From NCBI RefSeq assembly GCF_000463115.2, contig NZ_AWFX01000049.1, positions 381,719-445,718 on the forward strand: a DNA stretch of 64,000 nt. The letters are read 5' to 3'. Both the position numbers and the translations under genes were made by a program. The notes beneath the pieces were generated by a model that ran no database searches, was not told the DNA's origin, and saw nothing but the letters and a program-made list of their open reading frames with translations. Below, one piece after another: positions 28,331 to 36,232 of this stretch (positions are counted from its first letter, which is position 1; every line of letters starts with the position of its first letter). This DNA comes from Franconibacter helveticus LMG 23732. Its GTDB lineage: Bacteria > Pseudomonadota > Gammaproteobacteria > Enterobacterales > Enterobacteriaceae.

Positions 28331-29311
28331 TTATCGGTAGGCCACGGTGATGGTGAACACGCTGTTGGCGACCCCTGGCGTCACGCTGCTGGCGATCTGG
28401 TAATACTGGACGGCGAAAAGCATATTCAGCGTGCCATTCTCCTGGGTTATCTCTCCCACTTTGGTATATTGCCCAAAGTTGGTATCCTGGCCGCCCGTCA
28501 ATACCTTCACCCCGATGCCTGTGGCTACTCCCGGCTCTTGCGTAAGCTTAATGGTTGAGGTGCTGCCGCTGTCGTAGCCGTTTGCGCTCGCCACCTTAAC
28601 GCCCACCTCCACCGTGTTGTCGCAGGTGGCGCTGATAATAAAGTTTTTCCAGTTAGTATGGCTGCCGACGCCGGTAAATTGTGAAACCGTAAAATCGCCG
28701 AGCGTGATGTTCAGGCTTTGCGGACTAACGGAACACGTCACCATTTTAAACGTCACGTTGCCGGCATAGGAGATGGTGTTGGGCGCGCCAATCGGGGCGC
28801 GGCCAAAGACGCCGATACCAAACTGGGTTTGCGACTGCTGCAATGTGCCCGGCCTGATGTCTTCGGAAATTTTTACCAGCGCCAGCGTGACGTTAAAGTT
28901 ATAGCTATTTTGCCCATCGCTGGAGACATAGCCGAGGGGCGTATTGCGGGTGTCGCAGCTCACGCCACCGCCAATAATGCGCTGCCCTTTATCGTTAATC
29001 AGGGCGATGCCGATCCCCGCCACGCCGGTGTGGTAAACGCCGGGAAAGCCCGCCACCTCGCCGCCGTTGCCGTAGTAGCAGCCGATAATCACCATGCCTG
29101 AATAATTCTCGGCGCAGGAGCCGTGAATATTTACCGTTTCGTCGCTGCCGGGGATTATCGAGCCTACCGGCAAATCGCTGGTCACCGCGGTAGAGGCGAT
29201 GGCGATGGTGTAGGGCAACATCGGCGCGGTGCAGGCCGCTTTGGCGTCCGGCATAAATAAAAGGCCGCCAGCCAGCGCCAGCAGCGTGCAGAAATAATGA
29301 ATGGCTCGCAT
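28331..29311 (-). CDS. Fimbrial tip adhesin-like protein
   Basis: At 326 residues this is twice the length of a pilin, the usual size of a two-domain tip adhesin: signal peptide (about 1-25, ending PDAKA), a receptor-binding lectin domain with several cysteines (about 26-175), and a C-terminal pilin domain (about 180-326, SLNITLGDFTVSQFTGVG through FTITVAYR). The receptor cannot be inferred. I start at 29311; an in-frame GTG at 29329 next to the usher stop has no ribosome site. The gene follows the usher gene closely, the standard position for an adhesin. Confidence 0.85.
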   Translation of the reverse strand: MRAIHYFCTLLALAGGLLFMPDAKAACTAPMLPYTIAIASTAVTSDLPVGSIIPGSDETVNIHGSCAENYSGMVIIGCYYGNGGEVAGFPGVYHTGVAGIGIALINDKGQRIIGGGVSCDTRNTPLGYVSSDGQNSYNFNVTLALVKISEDIRPGTLQQSQTQFGIGVFGRAPIGAPNTISYAGNVTFKMVTCSVSPQSLNITLGDFTVSQFTGVGSHTNWKNFIISATCDNTVEVGVKVASANGYDSGSTSTIKLTQEPGVATGIGVKVLTGGQDTNFGQYTKVGEITQENGTLNMLFAVQYYQIASSVTPGVANSVFTITVAYR

Positions 29312-29333
29312 AGTCAATATTCTCGTCACCGCG

Positions 29334-31880
29334 TCAGTCGCACTGCGCGGAAAGGTTAATAAACGGGTTGTCAGCCTGCGCCGCAGGCAGGGTCCAGCTG
29401 GCTTCGCAGCGCTGGTCAGGGCGACTACCCCAGCTCACCCGCAGGGTGCCCTGCGGCTTCACGCCGGTCAGGTAAACCTGGCCGTCCTCTCCGACGATAA
29501 ACGCTTCCGGCTCCCCGGCCTGGCTGGCGGTCGCGCCAAACGGCACCGGCATGCCGTCCGCCCGCCGCAGCGTCATCAGCACGCGCTCGCCCACGCGGGT
29601 ATCAAAACTGGCGCGCACTACGGCGCCGCGGGTCGGCGTTACGGTCTGTACGGCCTGGGTGACGTCGGCGTCGCCAGGCAAGGTTTCGGTATCCAGCGCC
29701 ACCGTGTTGCGGCGATACGGGCTGATAAAAGGCACGATGGTGTAGCCCCGGCCATCGGTTTTTACCCCGGTCTGGTTGCTGATGGCGGTGTCGTGCGTGC
29801 CGGCCGCCGCTACCAGCGCCACCGTTTCCCCAAGCGGCTGGCCGAAGGTGACGCCGCCGGCATGGGCGATGATCCCGCCCTGCACGCCGTAGCTAAGCTG
29901 CCGCTGGCTGCTGTCCTGGCTGTAGCCAGCGCTCAGCTCGCCGTAAGCCGCTTTGTAGTCGGCGTTAAGCGAGGTGCTTTGCGAGGCGCCATCGCTGCCG
30001 CGGCTCTGCTGCACGCTCCAGTTGAGGCTGTTATCCGCAAACGCCGTGCCGTTGAGGCCGATATTTTGCGTGGTTCCCTGTTTGCTCTGGCTCTGGTTGT
30101 AGCTCGCCCAGGTGTTGGGCAGCCAGCGCTCCAGCGGCACCGACAGGCTTAATGAGACGATCCGCTCGCTCTCCATCTCGCGCTCGCCGCCTTGCATGGC
30201 GTTGCGGTTCAGGCTGTAGTTAAGCGAATAGCTAATTCCGCGCCAGCTGTTGTTGTAGCCCAGGCTGAGCGAGGCCATCGCCTGCGGGCTGTTCCAGTAG
30301 GTCTCTTTCACCAGGCTTGCGTTAAGCGAACCCAGCGCATCGCCAAGCGGCTGGTCGATGGTCAGCTCTTCGCGGCTGCGCCGACGCGCCGGGGCGGTCC
30401 ACAGGTTGTCAGAACGCCTGGCGTCGAAAACGTCCTGCATGGCGTAATAGCCCGCCGTGTTGTAGCGATAGCCTGCGACCGAGAGCGTGGTATCGGTGAG
30501 CGCGAAATTTTTGCTGTAGCGCGCCCGCCAGGAGCGACCTTCCCGCGTCTCGCCCGTAGAAAAGCGGGAGGCGGCGTTGGTCACATCCAGCGACAGCGCG
30601 CCGAAATCTCCCGCGTTTTTACCGATACCCAGCGCCAGCGCGTGGTAAGGCTGGCTTGCCTGCACACCGCCATAAAGCGTAAAGCCGTGCGGCAGGCCGT
30701 AAATCGCCGTGCCCTGGAGAAAGGGCGTCGGCACTACCTGATCGTCATACGACCGGTAGCGGCCGCCGGTGAGGCTGTATTTTAAGCGTCCTTCGCGCTG
30801 CAATACCGGCACGGAAGCGTAGGGCACCACGAAGTGCTGTTCGCTGCCGTCAGTCTCTTTTACCGTCACGTAGAGATCGCCGCTGCCGCCGCTGGGGTAG
30901 AGATCGTTAATCTCAAACGCGCCGGGGGCGACGCTGTTCTGGTAAATGAGGTAGCCGTTCTGGCGGATCGTCACCTGGGCGTTGCTGCGGGCGATGCCGC
31001 GCACCACCGGGGCATAACCGCGCAGGCTGTCCGGCAACATTTCATCGTCTGAAGCGAGCTGCGCGCCGGTAAACGGAACGCTGTCGAACACATCCGCCGG
31101 GGCGTTGCTTTGCCCGAGCGTAAGCTCGCTTTTCAGCGACAGGATGTCGCGCTGCGCGTAGGTGTAAACCGGGGAAAAATCCGTTTGCGTTCCCTGTGCG
31201 GTTTCGTTGCGGCTCCAGGTAGAGTAGTTGCGAAAGCGCCACGGCCCGATGTTGACGCCGGGGCGCAGGTTTGCATAAAGGCTGCTGCTGTCGGCCGCGT
31301 CCGCCGTCAGCGCTTTCTGCTGGCTGCCGTTGAGGCTGTAGTTAAACAACAGCGCGGTAATGCCTTCGTCAAACTCTTCCTGCGGCACATAGCCGCGCGG
31401 CACGTCGCCCAGCGCGCTCTGCGGAATGCTGAGCAGTAGCTGCTGCTGGCTGATTTTAAAACTGGCGCTGGCGGACGGGATGGCCGACAGGTCGGCGCAC
31501 TCGGCCGGTTCGCGCAGCGCCGGAAATTTATCCGTCTGCACGCCAAGGCTTTTCAGATCGTCCGTCGACAGGCAGGGCTGTAATGCGCTGCTGCCGTCGG
31601 GCGCGGTTTTTAGCGTAAAGACCACTTCGCGGGAATCGATACGGTTATTATTTACGTAAATCTCAACGCGATATTTTCCCGGTGCCTGGCCGGGGCCGTT
31701 TTCATAAAGCGAGAGATCGGTTTTTCCCTGGTTCGGGTTATCAATATCCAGCAGCGCCGGATTAAAATAATCCTCTGCCCGCGTTTGCCCTGTTGATAAG
31801 CCCGCGCAAATGCAGGATATCAATAAGGCGAGATGGCGGGCGCGCAAACGCGCTGACCGTCGGGCTTTATTGAGGATCAT
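29334..31880 (-). CDS. Outer membrane fimbrial usher
   Basis: The 848-residue usher forms the outer-membrane pore through which chaperone-bound subunits are assembled. A signal peptide ends near residue 35 (GQTRA), followed by the N-terminal chaperone-binding domain (EDYFNPALLDIDNPNQGKTDLSLYENGPGQAPGKYRVEIYVN), the 24-strand barrel with plug domain, and the C-terminal domain with GEPEAFIVGEDGQVYLTGV. RGYAPVVRGIARSNAQVTIRQNGYLIY marks the plug region. Length is typical of FimD-type proteins. It is preceded by the chaperone gene 41 bases upstream. Confidence 0.95.
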   Translation of the reverse strand: MILNKARRSARLRARHLALLISCICAGLSTGQTRAEDYFNPALLDIDNPNQGKTDLSLYENGPGQAPGKYRVEIYVNNNRIDSREVVFTLKTAPDGSSALQPCLSTDDLKSLGVQTDKFPALREPAECADLSAIPSASASFKISQQQLLLSIPQSALGDVPRGYVPQEEFDEGITALLFNYSLNGSQQKALTADAADSSSLYANLRPGVNIGPWRFRNYSTWSRNETAQGTQTDFSPVYTYAQRDILSLKSELTLGQSNAPADVFDSVPFTGAQLASDDEMLPDSLRGYAPVVRGIARSNAQVTIRQNGYLIYQNSVAPGAFEINDLYPSGGSGDLYVTVKETDGSEQHFVVPYASVPVLQREGRLKYSLTGGRYRSYDDQVVPTPFLQGTAIYGLPHGFTLYGGVQASQPYHALALGIGKNAGDFGALSLDVTNAASRFSTGETREGRSWRARYSKNFALTDTTLSVAGYRYNTAGYYAMQDVFDARRSDNLWTAPARRRSREELTIDQPLGDALGSLNASLVKETYWNSPQAMASLSLGYNNSWRGISYSLNYSLNRNAMQGGEREMESERIVSLSLSVPLERWLPNTWASYNQSQSKQGTTQNIGLNGTAFADNSLNWSVQQSRGSDGASQSTSLNADYKAAYGELSAGYSQDSSQRQLSYGVQGGIIAHAGGVTFGQPLGETVALVAAAGTHDTAISNQTGVKTDGRGYTIVPFISPYRRNTVALDTETLPGDADVTQAVQTVTPTRGAVVRASFDTRVGERVLMTLRRADGMPVPFGATASQAGEPEAFIVGEDGQVYLTGVKPQGTLRVSWGSRPDQRCEASWTLPAAQADNPFINLSAQCD

Positions 31881-31921
31881 AATAATTACCAGATTAGTGA
31901 TGGAATAGAGTCAGGGTAAAA

Positions 31922-32593
31922 TTACCCGTTCTGCGACCAGCTCTTACTCACGGCGCCATAATCATTAATAATTTTCCAGGAAACCGAATTAAGGCTGGCG
32001 CTGCTTTTTAAAGGAAAGCGGCTTTCCCCTTTTGGCACTGCATAATTCACGTCGTTGACTTTATTGCCATTAACCGTGACGCTGTAGAAATTCATATAAA
32101 AGGGAGTGGGGTTTTCAACCACCAGAGTATTTCCCTCTTTGCGCCAGTGTAATTTATCGGCTGCCTCTTCAGGCTTGCCTGAAATTCCGTGCGGACGGTA
32201 AATTAATTTAATCCGCGTTTTAATGGCGATTTGCAGGCTATTAACGCTTTCCATTTTTTTGGCCGAGGGGATCGCTTTAACGTTAAGCCAGTAGAGCGAC
32301 TCGCGGTCTTCCGGCAGGGTGCCGCCAGTACGCACCACGCGCAGCGTGTTATCCTGGTGCGCCTCCATGCGGAACAGGGGCGGCGTAACCATAAAGGGCG
32401 CCTTTTCCCCGCCCTGTTCGTCGCTGTCTACCCAGGACTGGAGCAGGTAATTAATATCATCGTTATTGACGACCGAAATTGGCGCCTCTTTTTTATCACC
32501 GTTATAAACAAGACGCGTGCCGCCAACCACAACGCCAGCCTGCGCTGCTGTCGCAGCCATTAATAATGCAGAGACAATAACTATTTTACGCAT
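31922..32593 (-). CDS. Periplasmic fimbrial chaperone
   Basis: This PapD-like chaperone (223 residues) caps pilin subunits by donor-strand complementation. It has a signal peptide (about 1-19, TAAQA), an Ig-like domain with VVVGGTRLVYNGDKKEAPISVVNND, the FMVTPPLFRMEAHQDNTLRVVRTGG strand and the LPEDRESLYWLNVKAIP signature, then IKLIYRP and domain 2. The ATG at 32593 is preferred over the upstream alternative because MRKIVIVSALLMAA gives a normal signal peptide. It is the second gene of the operon after the major pilin and a hairpin. Confidence 0.95.
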   Translation of the reverse strand: MRKIVIVSALLMAATAAQAGVVVGGTRLVYNGDKKEAPISVVNNDDINYLLQSWVDSDEQGGEKAPFMVTPPLFRMEAHQDNTLRVVRTGGTLPEDRESLYWLNVKAIPSAKKMESVNSLQIAIKTRIKLIYRPHGISGKPEEAADKLHWRKEGNTLVVENPTPFYMNFYSVTVNGNKVNDVNYAVPKGESRFPLKSSASLNSVSWKIINDYGAVSKSWSQNG

Positions 32594-32618
32594 GGTGAAT
32601 TCCACTTAATTTAATTAA

Positions 32619-32650
32619 GGCTATTAACTACCGGGCGATAGTTAATAGCC
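32619..32650 (-). terminator. Intercistronic hairpin between major pilin and chaperone genes
   Basis: GGCTATTAACTA (32619-32630) and TAGTTAATAGCC (32639-32650) pair perfectly over 12 bases with an 8-base loop. It starts 13 bases after the pilin stop and lies well before the chaperone start. Such hairpins commonly protect pilin mRNA or attenuate transcription, so that pilin is made in excess of chaperone and usher. The following sequence is A/T-rich but lacks a clean U-run. Confidence 0.75.
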
Positions 32651-32662
32651 CGAGGAGGGAGT

Positions 32663-33199
32663 TTAGTTATAGGCAACCGTAAAGGTTGATGAAGCGTTGG
32701 CCGTGCCTGCCGTCACCGTGGCGTCGGTCTGAATATAACGCGCGCCGAAGGTCAGGTTATTTGTCGTGGTGCCTGTTGTCAGCGCATAATCCGCCGAGGC
32801 GGTATACAGATTTAACGGCGCGCCGGTGGAGTCCAGCAACTGGACGCCTACGCCGGCGGCCACGCCGGTACCCGCGGTCAGCGCCAGGACATTGGTATTA
32901 CTGGTGTCTGCCGTGCCGCCAAAGGTAATAGAGGCTTTAGTGACGGTTACCGGGCAGTTTTTTAGCTGCAACGAAAATGTCGTGCTGTTTGCCGAGGAGC
33001 CTACGCCAGTAAACACAGTTTTAGATATTTTACCTAAATCCACGGTCAGCGGGCTGCTCTGGGTATTCACCACGTCACAGCCGGATTCAAGTATTTCGCC
33101 GGTAAAGTTGACCTGGCCTTCACCCGTTGTCACCGCGAACGATGACACAGAGCAGCATGCCATTCCGGCAACGGCGGTAGTTAACAAAATTCTTTTCAT
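32663..33199 (-). CDS. Major fimbrial subunit (FimA-like)
   Basis: The 178-residue product is a typical type-1-like pilin: signal peptide (about 1-23, CCSVSSFA), TGEGQVNFTGEILESGCDVV with the first conserved cysteine, LQLKNCPVTV with the second, and the C-terminal strand ANASSTFTVAYN. Low-complexity T/A/S/G content fits a major shaft subunit. It is first in a five-gene operon (pilin, chaperone, usher, adhesin, minor pilin). The ATG at 33199 has AGGA 6 bases upstream; another lies immediately before it. No recombinase or regulator gene is linked. Confidence 0.92.
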   Translation of the reverse strand: MKRILLTTAVAGMACCSVSSFAVTTGEGQVNFTGEILESGCDVVNTQSSPLTVDLGKISKTVFTGVGSSANSTTFSLQLKNCPVTVTKASITFGGTADTSNTNVLALTAGTGVAAGVGVQLLDSTGAPLNLYTASADYALTTGTTTNNLTFGARYIQTDATVTAGTANASSTFTVAYN

Positions 33200-33202
33200 C
33201 AT

Positions 33203-33531
33203 TAATCCTGAATAAAGAGATGAACTGCACCTTAAATATTTAAGGCATGAATTGTTTCGCTGCTAAATATGCCGTTATGAGGATTAATGTACAATTTATG
33301 AACGCTTAATCATTCTTTTAGTGAATACTTATTACGTTAATGAAGTGTTGATTAATACGCATTTATTACGTGCATAATAAAGCGAGTAATGATGCAGTCG
33401 CTTGTGATATAAGACTTTTATCGCGCATCAGAAAAAAAGCAGGTTAAATGCCAGCGGTGCGAAAGGTCAGAACGTTGCGCTGGAATCATTGATTGGGTCT
33501 ATATTCAGGCTGTGAGACAGAGGAGAGAACG
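33203..33531. promoter_or_regulatory. AT-rich divergent control region, fimbrial operon and ybiB
   Basis: This gene-free stretch separates the divergent fimbrial operon and ybiB. It is strongly AT-rich compared with its surroundings, as often seen in H-NS-silenced promoters. It contains the perfect 16-bp palindrome CCTTAAATATTTAAGG at 33230-33245, about 30 bases from the pilin start and so probably within the leader or near the promoter. No flanking inverted repeats typical of an invertible fim switch were seen. Confidence 0.6.
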
Positions 33532-34494
33532 ATGGATTACCGTGCGATTATCAAAGAGGTTGGCCGGGGGAAGAATCACGCCCGGGATCTTGATTTCGAT
33601 GCTGCCCGCAGCCTTTACCATCACATGCTGAATGGCGACGTGCCGGAGCTGGAGATGGGCGCTATCCTTATTGCGCTGCGCATTAAAGGGGAAGGCGAGG
33701 CGGAAATGCGCGGTTTTTACGAGGCGATGCAGCAGCATATGATGCGCCTGACGCCGCCCGTCGCCAAACCGATGCCCATTGTTATTCCAAGCTATAACGG
33801 CGCGCGCAAGCAGGCGAACCTGACGCCGCTGCTGGCGATGCTGTTAAGCCGCCTCGGCTTTCCGGTGGTAGTGCATGGCGTAAGCGAAGATCCAACGCGG
33901 GTGCTGACGGAAACCATTTTTACCCTGATGGGCATCGAAGCCACCCATCATGCGGGCCAGGCGCAGGCGAAGCTTGAAGGTCCCCGCCCGGTCTATATCC
34001 CGGTCAGCGCGCTTTGTCCGCCGCTGGAAAAACAGCTTGGCATGCGCTGGCGGCTCGGCGTTCGCAACAGCGCCCACACTCTGGCGAAGCTCGCCACGCC
34101 TTTTGCCGAAGCGGCCGCGCTGCGGCTTTCCAGCGTTTCGCATCCGGAATATGTCGGCAGAGTCGCCACCTTTTTTACCGATATCGGCGGGCGGGCGCTA
34201 TTAATGCACGGCACCGAAGGGGAGGTTTACGCCAACCCGCAACGCTGCCCGCAAATGATGCTGATTAATGAATCAGGCCAGCAGGTTCTGTGTGAACGCG
34301 AAACCGCCACGGACGCGGCGGCCTTGCTTGCGTCAAAAGAAGCGCAGGAGACGGCGCGCTGGACCGAACGCTGCGCCGCCGGGCTTGAGCCAGTGCCGGA
34401 GGCGATGAAAACGCAGCTCGCCTGCTGCCTGGTCGCCACGGGCGAGGCGGCGGACATGGAAGCGGCGCGCAAGAGAATTAACGAAACGTTCTGA
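33532..34494 (+). CDS. ybiB: YbiB, TrpD2-type nucleic-acid-binding protein
   Basis: YbiB is a paralogue of anthranilate phosphoribosyltransferase (TrpD) that has lost that activity; the E. coli protein binds nucleic acid and is reported to be LexA-controlled together with dinG. The 320 residues equal E. coli YbiB. Conserved segments are GRGKNHARDLDFDAARSLYHHMLNGDVPELEMGAILIALRIKGE split over residues 9-55, then MPIVIPSYNGARKQANLTPLLA and MLLSRLGFPVVVHG. The ATG at 33532 (MDYRAIIKEVGRG) fits with GGAGAG upstream. In E. coli it directly follows dinG; here the fimbrial operon separates them. Confidence 0.93.
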   Translation: MDYRAIIKEVGRGKNHARDLDFDAARSLYHHMLNGDVPELEMGAILIALRIKGEGEAEMRGFYEAMQQHMMRLTPPVAKPMPIVIPSYNGARKQANLTPLLAMLLSRLGFPVVVHGVSEDPTRVLTETIFTLMGIEATHHAGQAQAKLEGPRPVYIPVSALCPPLEKQLGMRWRLGVRNSAHTLAKLATPFAEAAALRLSSVSHPEYVGRVATFFTDIGGRALLMHGTEGEVYANPQRCPQMMLINESGQQVLCERETATDAAALLASKEAQETARWTERCAAGLEPVPEAMKTQLACCLVATGEAADMEAARKRINETF

Positions 34495-34527
34495 GCGTAA
34501 CGACGCCGTCAGGCGTCAGAAAGATGA

Positions 34528-34547
34528 AGCCCGCCGAAAGGCGGGCT
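34528..34547. terminator. Hairpin between convergent ybiB and ybiJ
   Basis: AGCCCGCC and GGCGGGCT form a perfect 8-base stem closed by a GAAA tetraloop. It lies 34 bases after ybiB and 14 bases after the end of convergent ybiJ. It could terminate both, although T-runs are weak. Confidence 0.55.
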
Positions 34548-34560
34548 AAGCATGCGACGA

Positions 34561-34818
34561 TTATTTATAGATGGTGGCGGTGCCGAACATATGATTTTCA
34601 CCGCTGGCAGATTCCACAACATACGCCTTTGCCCCTTCCTGCCGCGCTTTTTCGGCAAGTTTCTCTTCAAGATCGTCCAGATTTCGGGCGCCTTGCGCAG
34701 ATACGGTGCCTGCCGGGCGCAACTGTTGATTGTTATCCAGCAGTTGCGGAGCCGAAAACGCAGAAAAAGAGAGTGTGGCGAAAGCCAGTCCGGCGCAGAG
34801 CGATAGCACATTTTTCAT
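34561..34818 (-). CDS. ybiJ: YbiJ, small secreted DUF1471/YhcN-family protein
   Basis: This 85-residue periplasmic protein belongs to the enterobacterial DUF1471 (BhsA/McbA/YhcN) family, often induced by stress. The signal peptide is residues 1-22 (ending AFSA), followed by the small alpha/beta domain with DLEEKLAEKARQEGAKAYVVESASGEN and the terminal GTATIYK. The start at 34818 gives MKNVLSLCAGLAFATLSF; an upstream in-frame ATG would add a non-signal-like extension. The exact role is not known. Confidence 0.9.
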   Translation of the reverse strand: MKNVLSLCAGLAFATLSFSAFSAPQLLDNNQQLRPAGTVSAQGARNLDDLEEKLAEKARQEGAKAYVVESASGENHMFGTATIYK

Positions 34819-35132
34819 TTTGACCTCCTCCCGGGAGAGACGACAAGACACAACGTCAGCCATCTAAGTGTAGGAAGGGTATGAAACGCCATCGCCGCAA
34901 AAAATTGATGGTGAATAGCTTATTTTTTGAACGATATATCCTGAAGTTTTTTTACGCGAAGTTTTGAATAAAGGTTCTTTTATTTCAAGAGTTTGTTCTT
35001 GATGCATTCGTTGGCGAAAATAAAAAGCCCTGCGCGCTTCACAGACCTTTACAGGGATTTGCATTGGCGTCTGCAAAGCGCATTTTTTGGCGCGTTATTT
35101 GAATGGTGCGCAATAAGGAACCAGTCGTGGCG
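34819..35132. other. Intergenic region between ybiI and ybiJ
   Basis: About 310 AT-rich bases between ybiI and ybiJ, both on the minus strand, with no recognisable gene. It should contain the ybiJ promoter. In E. coli ybiC lies between ybiB and ybiJ, but I find no ybiC remnant in this window. Confidence 0.5.
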
Positions 35133-35399
35133 CTAGCGCAGCTGGCTGTCTTTAGAACCGCGGCGGTTATAGGGCGAAAAACGCTGGTGGTGATCATCCT
35201 GCTTTTGCTGGCAATTTACGCACAGGCGTACGCCGGGGATAGCCTTGCGACGCGCTTCGGGGATAGGTTCGTCGCACAACTCGCAAAACTCAAGGCTTTC
35301 GCCTGTCGGCAAGTCGCGACGCGCTCGCGCTACGGCATCTTCTACGGTGCTGTCGATTTGATCCTGGACCGCGCCGTCATTTGCCCAACCTGAAGCCAT
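35133..35399 (-). CDS. ybiI: DksA/TraR-type zinc-finger protein YbiI
   Basis: YbiI is an 88-residue member of the DksA/TraR C4 zinc-finger family. The four zinc cysteines are Cys39, Cys42, Cys60 and Cys63 in FCELCDEPIPEARRKAIPG and VRLCVNCQQKQD. Unlike DksA it has only a short N-terminal helix region, so a DksA-like reach into the RNA polymerase secondary channel is doubtful. Length is the same as in E. coli. It stands alone with promoter sequence upstream. Confidence 0.92.
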   Translation of the reverse strand: MASGWANDGAVQDQIDSTVEDAVARARRDLPTGESLEFCELCDEPIPEARRKAIPGVRLCVNCQQKQDDHHQRFSPYNRRGSKDSQLR

Positions 35400-35462
35400 A
35401 AGACCTCCATAACGGTTAAACAGAGTGATAATTATAGCAAAATGCGGGGTGTTTGCAGGAAG

Positions 35463-35482
35463 AAGCCCGCCGCAGCGGGCTT
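35463..35482 (-). terminator. Hairpin terminator of the flavin-reductase-like gene
   Basis: AAGCCCGC (35463-35470) and GCGGGCTT (35475-35482) form a perfect 8-base stem with a CGCA loop, 11 bases beyond the stop of the minus-strand gene. The minus-strand continuation is CTTCCTGC, a weak pyrimidine tract. Confidence 0.6.
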
Positions 35483-35492
35483 TGCAGCGCGG

Positions 35493-36119
35493 TTAGCGGG
35501 CGTCGGGACGGACAAGATCGAAGCGTTGCGCTTCATCAATCGCATAGTAAGCGCTGGGGCCGCCAGCGCGTAAAACGGGCTGCGCTTTTGCCGTCTGGTA
35601 AATGCCGTTTTCCAGCAGCGCTTCATCAATGTGAACGGCGACCACTTCGCCCAGCACCAGCCAGCTGTCGATAAGATCGCCGTTTGCGCTGGTCAACTGA
35701 ATGCACTGGGAGAGCCGGCATTCAAAATTCACCGGGCTTTCCGCCACGCGCGGGGCGTTAACCAGCCGCGACGGCGCAGGGGTTAACCCGGCGCGGGCAA
35801 ATTCATCTTCGCCGCGGGGCAGGGAGGCGGAGGTTTCGTTCATCGGCACCGCCAGCGCGCGCGTGGTGAGGTTCCAGACAAACTCTTTGGTCTCGACAAT
35901 ATTCTGCACGCTGTCTTTCCAGCCGCTGCTGGCGAAGCCGATAATAGGCGGGCGGTAGTTAAAACAGTTAAAGAAACTGTACGGCGCCAGGTTGCGGTTT
36001 CCCTGCGCGTCAAGCGAGGCAATCCAGCCGATGGGGCGAGGGCCGACAATGGCGTTCAGCGGATCATGCGGCAGGCCGTGGCCGCGGGCAGGTTCGTAGT
36101 AATAACGTTGTTCCGGCAT
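35493..36119 (-). CDS. Flavin reductase-like domain (DIM6/NTAB) protein
   Basis: This 208-residue protein has the FMN-binding split-barrel fold of flavin reductases. The opening VGPRPIGWIASLDAQGNRNLAPYSFFN and the segment IIGFASSGWKDSVQNI are the core FMN-binding motifs; NFECRLSQCIQL follows about residue 130. Family members reduce free flavin or act as NAD(P)H:flavin partner components; the specific substrate cannot be told. It is monocistronic, divergent from rlmF. E. coli K-12 has no gene at this position. Confidence 0.85.
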   Translation of the reverse strand: MPEQRYYYEPARGHGLPHDPLNAIVGPRPIGWIASLDAQGNRNLAPYSFFNCFNYRPPIIGFASSGWKDSVQNIVETKEFVWNLTTRALAVPMNETSASLPRGEDEFARAGLTPAPSRLVNAPRVAESPVNFECRLSQCIQLTSANGDLIDSWLVLGEVVAVHIDEALLENGIYQTAKAQPVLRAGGPSAYYAIDEAQRFDLVRPDAR

Positions 36120-36232
36120 AGCGCGCTCCTGAAAATAAAAAAACTATCATAGCTGAGGCGGCAAATTTTCCCTCGCTTATTTACCGTTCTGGCCTCAGCA
36201 GGTATCTTACGCGCCCACAAAGGAGAAAGCCG

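Noticed and set aside
33203-33531. Invertible fim-type phase switch
   Set aside because: No pair of inverted repeats flanking a promoter segment and no FimB/FimE-like recombinase gene was found; only a short single palindrome is present.
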